27,923 nucleotides of DNA from Chromera velia (taxonomy: Eukaryota > Sar > Chromeraceae), in the NCBI GenBank assembly GCA_018398765.1, contig JAHBMJ010003241.1, forward strand, positions 59,666-87,588. Direction: 5' to 3'. The notes below the pieces were generated by a model that did no database searches, was not told the DNA's origin, and worked only from the letters and a program-made list of their open reading frames with translations. The first letter of the stretch is position 1. Each line of letters starts with the position of its first letter. This document shows positions 23,060 through 27,923 of the stretch, one piece after another. A program made the position numbers and the translations under genes.

Positions 23060-24711
23060 GTCGTATCCAAGTGACTTGGGAAGCGAAAAGAAGAGGAGAG
23101 AAAAGAAGAGTGCGTGCATGGACGACCGGTGCGCGTATTGGGCTGATCGATCGAAGGAGATTTAGAGAGACCGTAAACGTATTGATGTAGAGCTCGTATG
23201 ACTGCTGAAAAGCAGGAAAGGAAGGACGAAGATGTCAATCGGAGCTAAGATTGGCGTTGCTTTTGTCTGCATGCTTCATCTGCTGTTCTCCTTCATGGGC
23301 AATCTCTCCTTCATCCACTGCTGGCTTTGTCCTCCATTTGATCTCTCTCTCTCTTCTTTTGGTTTCTCCTTCTTTGTCCTGTCAATCATTCAACTCTTTC
23401 CTCCTGTCTTGCCTTATAGGTCCCCTTCTCCCTTTCCCTCTCCCAAGGAGCAACCCCAACAGAGATTTCGAAACGATGCATGCATGGGGGCAGGAAGGAC
23501 CACGGAGAGAGAGAGCATGCAAGGACGAGATGAAACGATGTAGGACACGTCAAAAAGAGATCTTGACTTTTCTCTCATTCTGCAGAGCTCCCTCCAGCCC
23601 CCGGGTAGCGATTGTGTCACGAAGACACGCAGGGGGGCTGTTCACAAAAGTCCCTCCTTCCCTCCTTCCCTCCACTCATATGACGAATCCATCCCTCCAT
23701 CGTACTCCATTCCTTAATTCTGCTCTGCAGAACAGTCTCCCCCCTGAGTCGATCTTCTTTCCGTCCCCCCACATGCTATCATATCAAATTGCTCTGCTTC
23801 CCCATCCCTCCCTTCCGCTTGCGTTTTTGACCTCCTGTAGGTCTCGTGAGAGTCTCATTTGCAACACGCATACATTGGCATCGTGTTGCTTAAGTTTGTT
23901 TTCTATGCTTGCAAGTCACGTAAAAGATTTGTTTTTTCGCCCCTCTCCAACGGAAGCAGAGATTCCCTCAGCATCTTCCCATTCTGACTTCTCGTCAGTT
24001 GGTCGCCCGAGGGAAGAGAGGAGAAACCGGCGGTGGAAGTCGAAGCCCAACTGTTCCAACAACTCTTGGACCGATTTGTTACATGCTCACTCTTTCCCCC
24101 CCGACATGCCAGCCCCCTTTGGTGCTCGGGTGAGGACAGAACCCCTCCATCCTTGTGGAGTGAGGACTGCTGGGTGAAACCCCTGCACTTTCCACACTGC
24201 TGAGTTCTGAAAGACGTCGTCGTCTCGCCTTTGCTCTGTGAGCTTGCGCTGCCCCGATTGCTCTGTGCGTCTTCGTATTCGGATGCTGCAGTCACGTCGT
24301 CCTCTGCTTCTTCGACCTCACACACGCAGCGGCTGACATGAGAATCGGCTGCGCACACACAGCGAGAGAGCGAAGGATTCCAGGGAGGAAAGACAGATGA
24401 CATCAGGAAGGGCGTCAACTGATCCAACCGTCAGAGCACACCAAGAGCGAGCAAGGCTTCAAGAGGGATCGATCAAAGTCTCAGTCTTCAAAACTTTCGC
24501 GCAACTCAAATTTTTTCTGTGGGTCAAATAGACACGCAGACAGTCTCCTTCGGCTGTTTTTTTTTCTCGTCAGGGAGCCACTGCATGACTTCCTTCGCAA
24601 TATCGGTTGGTTTACAAACACTTAATTTTTCTTCGGGTCGCACAGTCTTTTGAATGGCCTTCTCTTGTCAAGAGCGTGCGGCCGTGTATCTTGCTCCATG
24701 AATTTATCCAC
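23060..24711. other. Intergenic region or 3' flank of the mannosyltransferase gene, no supported gene
   Basis: A 308-codon plus frame (23251-24177) and a 174-codon minus frame (23903-24427) overlap each other. The plus frame has a hydrophobic start but then runs through pyrimidine-rich DNA rich in Ser, Pro and Leu. The minus frame is Ser-rich with scattered Cys. Neither shows a domain, so neither is called. The minus frame could belong to a 3' UTR or to another small gene. Confidence 0.45.
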
Positions 24712-24839
24712 TCACTCACTTAGTCTGTTTTGCTCTGCTTCCTGTGGAGCGGCGGCGATCGCGCCGAACTCCTTCTTCACCACGTGGAACCCCGACGCCG
24801 TCTTTGCCCAGGTAACAAACGCGTATCCAACAGCTGCAG

Positions 24840-24871
<32 letters not shown>

Positions 24872-27335
24872 ACATACACACATACACACAGAGAAAGAGA
24901 GAGAGAGACTCGCACAGCCTCTCTCTCTCGTCCGCTCTCACAGACGCGTGCATCCGCACTTGCAATGCCTGCTGGCGACCGCTGCCTGACACATGAATCT
25001 CAAAGAAACCTCTTTGCAGCAGGCACGCCCTCCAGATGCACTACAAAATACGCCATCACGATTTTCTTTCAGAGTAAAACCTTGACAGTAAAAAGCGTAT
25101 GCCTGGCTGGCTGGCTCTCCAGACTCACACAAGCATTCGAAGATCAGCCAGACCCAGTAGAGGCATCCAGTGAGAGCGACGATACAGACTTTCCAGATCA
25201 ACTTCCCAAGACGCTCCGATGTCGTCTTTGATGGCGAACAGCTGCAAACAGCAAGCAATCATGTGAACTTCTTCTAAAAGTCTTCCCATGGAAAAGGGTT
25301 TTCTCGCCGTTTACTAAACCGAGTCCTTACTTGTGTGTCCCTGCATCACCAGAAAGCCCTCCTAAACAAAGAATAGCTTCAAAGCACTGTTGGCAGAAAG
25401 GGTGGCCAGACAGCTAGGCGTCGAAAGAACAATGACCTCATGGGGTGGCGGAAGAAAGCTGCGTCTCGCTCGCTCGCTGTGTTTCTGTGCTTCCTACGCT
25501 TGGCTTTTGGATGCCCCTGTCTGAGTGTCTTTGAGCTTTCCGCCATTTTGTGATCAGGGTAATCTGGCTGATATTTGTTCATCTACACCCTTGGTACCGT
25601 TCCATATACAAAATTCTTCAAGTATGTGATCGTCTGGCGATTCCCGGATGTGGCAACAAATGTACAAAGGCGTTTCGCAGTCAGTGTAATTCTCTGTTGA
25701 ACATGCATGCGACGGACGGACGTACCGAAAATTGTGCATCGCCCCAAAGGTGTACCCCCAGAAGATTCCGGTCTTTGTCAGAGTGATCGTCAGAAGGGAG
25801 AGCCAATTGGGAGACGAGGGCCACCACCGAAGGACCACCATCGTCCAATAGACAAACTGAACCAGGTAGAAGAGGGGAGTGCCAGACCAGACCTGCAACA
25901 TCATATTATAGTGCATGGAGCCGAGCCATGTCATGGAGGGTTTTCAGATCCAGACAACCATCACAATAGATGAGAGAGGGGTGTGCTAAAGCAGCCAAAG
26001 CATCCCAGCGATAGTTGAGATGGAAAAAAAGGAATATGACAAGCAAGGAAACAATGAAAGCTGGAGGAAGACAGGAACAACGGAAGACGAAATAGAAGAC
26101 CAAACAGACGCCGCCCCGAACTTCCTTGTGTCTGTTCCCTCCTCTCTCTCTTTCGCACACACGCAGATACACAGACAGAGAGGCGGGGGATGAAAGAGGG
26201 GGACTGTGCAGAGCTGTAAAGGAGAAAAGCGGGGAAGGGGCAAGTCACGCGGGGAGGAACGGAGAGTGGCAGGCACACAAGAAGCTATTCGGCAAAGCAA
26301 AAGGGCAACCGGATGGATGGACTAGGGAGAGCGGGGAGAGGGACAAAAGGAGGAGCATCGGCAGAAAGAAAGTCGACGAAAAGCAAAGCAGAGGAAAGCG
26401 CAAGAGGAACAGTTTCGGGAAAAGAGAAGAACGGAGGCAAGGTCGGAAACTTGACGGAGAGAGAAAATACGGACGGGGAGGCGTAGAGGAAAGTGAACGG
26501 AACGTGCACACTACGCGAAAAAGGCATCCAGCTGCACCCACACAGAAGGAAGGCTGCATATTGAACAATGCACAACAGGCACTCCGACCCGTGTCCGGAA
26601 TCCCAATGAAGCCAAGAGCAAATCAAGAGTCTGACCAATGCACCCTCCCACCAAGGAGCAAAAGTCATTTTCGCGTACAAACCAACTGACTGACTGTGAG
26701 AGTGAGAAGCAGAAGTATTCTGGATCTGCACTTCAGCTTCGACTTATACCCAGCGACCTTCCAGAGGCCCTGGAGCCACCGCCGCCTCTGTTTCAGGAAG
26801 TCGCCCCAAGAGAAGGGAGACCGTTCCCACATCAGGCCCTGAACACACAGTCAGTGCCGTCATTTGAACAGGGATCGATATGCTTATACAGTGTACGGAC
26901 AGAGATCAGATTTTGTGACGCAAAAAAACAGACGCAAGAGCAGAATCCAATCAGGAAAGCCGGCCAGCGCAAGCAAGAACCATTTGAACGAATCCTCCCA
27001 CTCACCCGAACAAAACCGAAGCGGACGCCCTTCTCGACTCCCATGAGCGCAAAGCAGGCGTCTTCAGTGATGCTCCCCGCAGGCCCCACGTCAAATGAAA
27101 TTTCTCTCTCACATTTGGCGCTCGTGCACACAAAGCTCCCCTTCATCCCCTGCAGAGGCGCCCGAAAGACTGTGAAGAACAGCCTCATTCTCGCGTAGTC
27201 ATCGATCACTCTCCAGGAGTCCGCAATTGTTGTCGGCAGACAGACGAGAGGTGTGTCGTGCCCGTAGGCAATCACCCCCTGTCCGATTTTGTGGAACCCC
27301 TCATTCCCTCCCTCTGAGTAGTATTCTAGAATTCC
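24712..27335 (-). CDS. C-terminal part of an Egghead-like beta-1,4-mannosyltransferase (GT2; five exons, 5' end outside window)
   Basis: Seen: minus-strand exons 27335-27006, 26838-26695, 25892-25726, 25241-25129 and 24833-24712. Donors are GTGAGT, GTCAGT, GTACGT and GTGAGT, acceptors all CAG, and phases 0, 0, 2, 1 agree at every junction. The product is 291 residues. Exon A carries IGQGVIAYG, ADSWRVIDDYARM, LQGMKGSFV and FDVGPAGSITEDACFA; exon B carries ERSPFSWGDFLKQRRRWLQG. Exons C and D add membrane segments with GYTFGAMHNF, and exon E ends GFHVVKKEF. Known: Drosophila Egghead has the same blocks (GQGVITY, ADSFRVADD, GMKGS, GPEGSIAED, EKSPF, QRKRWLQG, YVVQK). It transfers mannose from GDP-mannose to glucosylceramide in the Golgi. 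The ED and Q..RW motifs are intact; the N-terminal TM and DxD region would be upstream. The acceptor here is unknown. Confidence 0.88.
24839..24910 (+). repeat. CA/CATA/GA microsatellite abutting a splice acceptor
   Basis: On the plus strand CA units run from about 24839, then ACATAC units, then GA units to about 24908. In the sense direction of the mannosyltransferase gene this reads CT then GT immediately followed by CTGCAG, the acceptor of the last exon at 24833. The microsatellite therefore takes the place of the polypyrimidine tract. Confidence 0.9.
25893..26694 (-). other. Intron between mannosyltransferase exons B and C
   Basis: An 802-bp intron bounded by GTCAGT and TTGCAG. In the sense direction about 26120-26560 is dominated by C and T (purine-rich on the plus strand). 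Several frames within it are open for 100-190 codons but encode only Arg/Lys-rich or Ser/Leu/Phe-rich sequence. The protein blocks on either side align without a gap to the Egghead pattern, so no extra exon is needed here. Confidence 0.75.
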
Positions 27336-27923
27336 CTGCAAACGTGCAATCAGAGCACATCACATCAGAAGAAATTCAGTCACCCACTCTTCCGAACGAC
27401 CAAAACCTTCTCTAGCTGAATCCAATCCCTTCAAAGTCATTGCATTCACGGCACTTTCTTCCCTTGATAGAAGATTCGGTGTTATAACACAGAGGCAAAC
27501 AGGTACCATGGGTACAAAAGAAAAAAGCAGGGTGACTAAGACCGGCAGAAGTCAATGGAAGGGAGAAGGAGAAACACAGAGAGAGAGAAACGAAAAAGTA
27601 AAGAACAAAAATGGAAGAACGAAACAAGGAAACAGAGAAAGGCTGGCAGATGGGGGGACAGGAAGAAAAACTGACAAAGAGATGAGAAATAGTGTCTAGT
27701 TTACACGTACAGAAGGACGACGTTTTAACCCCCCTCATCACCGCCGTCTGTGTGTGTGTGTATGTGTGTATGTGTGTATGTGTGTATGTGTGTGTGTGTG
27801 TGTGTGTGTCTGTCTGTCTGTCTCTCTGTGTGTGCCTGTGTGCGTCTGCGCATGCCTGTCTACGTCTGAATGTGTCTGAATGCGTCTGTGTGTGTGTGTG
27901 TGTGTGTGTCTGTCTGTCTGTCT
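27336..27923 (-). other. Intron upstream of exon A (continues beyond window) with TG microsatellite
   Basis: The preceding exon should encode the acidic Asp-rich GT2 active site, which is not found in this stretch, so the intron runs past the right edge. The sense strand is pyrimidine-rich at about 27500-27700. The last 175 bases are plus-strand TG/TATG/TGTC repeats (about 27749-27923), AC-type in the sense direction. Confidence 0.65.

Noticed and set aside
23251..24177. 308-codon plus-strand frame with a hydrophobic start
   Set aside because: Composition follows pyrimidine-rich DNA, no domain, and it overlaps an equally open minus frame.
25906..26300. Minus-strand frames between mannosyltransferase exons B and C considered as an extra exon
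   Set aside because: Exons B and C already join in phase and align without a gap to the Egghead pattern (RSRILLLLTLT joined to VWSGTPLFY), so an extra exon would disrupt it.

Overview
This is nuclear DNA of a eukaryote. Genes are split by spliceosomal introns, intergenic space is long, simple repeats are abundant, transposable-element debris is present, and there is a 740-base assembly gap. One gene starts with a leader that looks like a signal peptide followed by a transit-like stretch, as in algae with a secondary (complex) plastid. Together with the repeat-rich, moderately GC-rich style, this suggests a chromerid-type or other alveolate/stramenopile-type photosynthetic protist. The assignment is inference; no rRNA or organellar marker is present.

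Layout: (1) 2-2248, plus strand: the last four exons of a bacterial-type SAM-dependent C-methyltransferase; its second intron is largely a CT/GT microsatellite. (2) 2249-4259: no gene supported. (3) About 4260-7730, minus strand: a decayed Ty3-like retroelement with initiator-tRNA-type primer site, Gag with CCHC knuckle, aspartic protease and integrase, but no room for reverse transcriptase/RNase H. (4) 8386-15040, minus strand: a three-exon gene for a type II NAD(P)H dehydrogenase resembling plastid NDC1/NdbB. All three splice phases agree, and the model gives about 1,689 residues, several times the usual family length because of low-complexity insertions and a roughly 800-residue C-terminal extension. 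(5) 15130-19153: a GC-rich island, then a mosaic of related repeat modules in both orientations around the gap. Inside one module lies a 1,630-bp DNA transposon with 16-bp terminal inverted repeats and a perfect 8-bp target duplication. (6) 19431-20906, plus strand: an intronless type II membrane glycosyltransferase resembling GT61/DUF563. (7) 20907-24711: AT-rich DNA with small inverted-repeat elements and microsatellites, no convincing gene. (8) 24712-27335, minus strand: the last five exons of an Egghead-like beta-1,4-mannosyltransferase (GT2), continuing beyond the right edge.

The genes do not form an operon or obvious pathway. Three of the four (methyltransferase, GT61-like, Egghead-like) could act on sugars or glycans; the fourth is plastid redox. 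The most notable observations are the oversized NDC1-like protein, the nested 8-bp-TSD transposon, the retroelement missing its RT, and microsatellites in introns whose sense strand is usually pyrimidine- or GT-rich.
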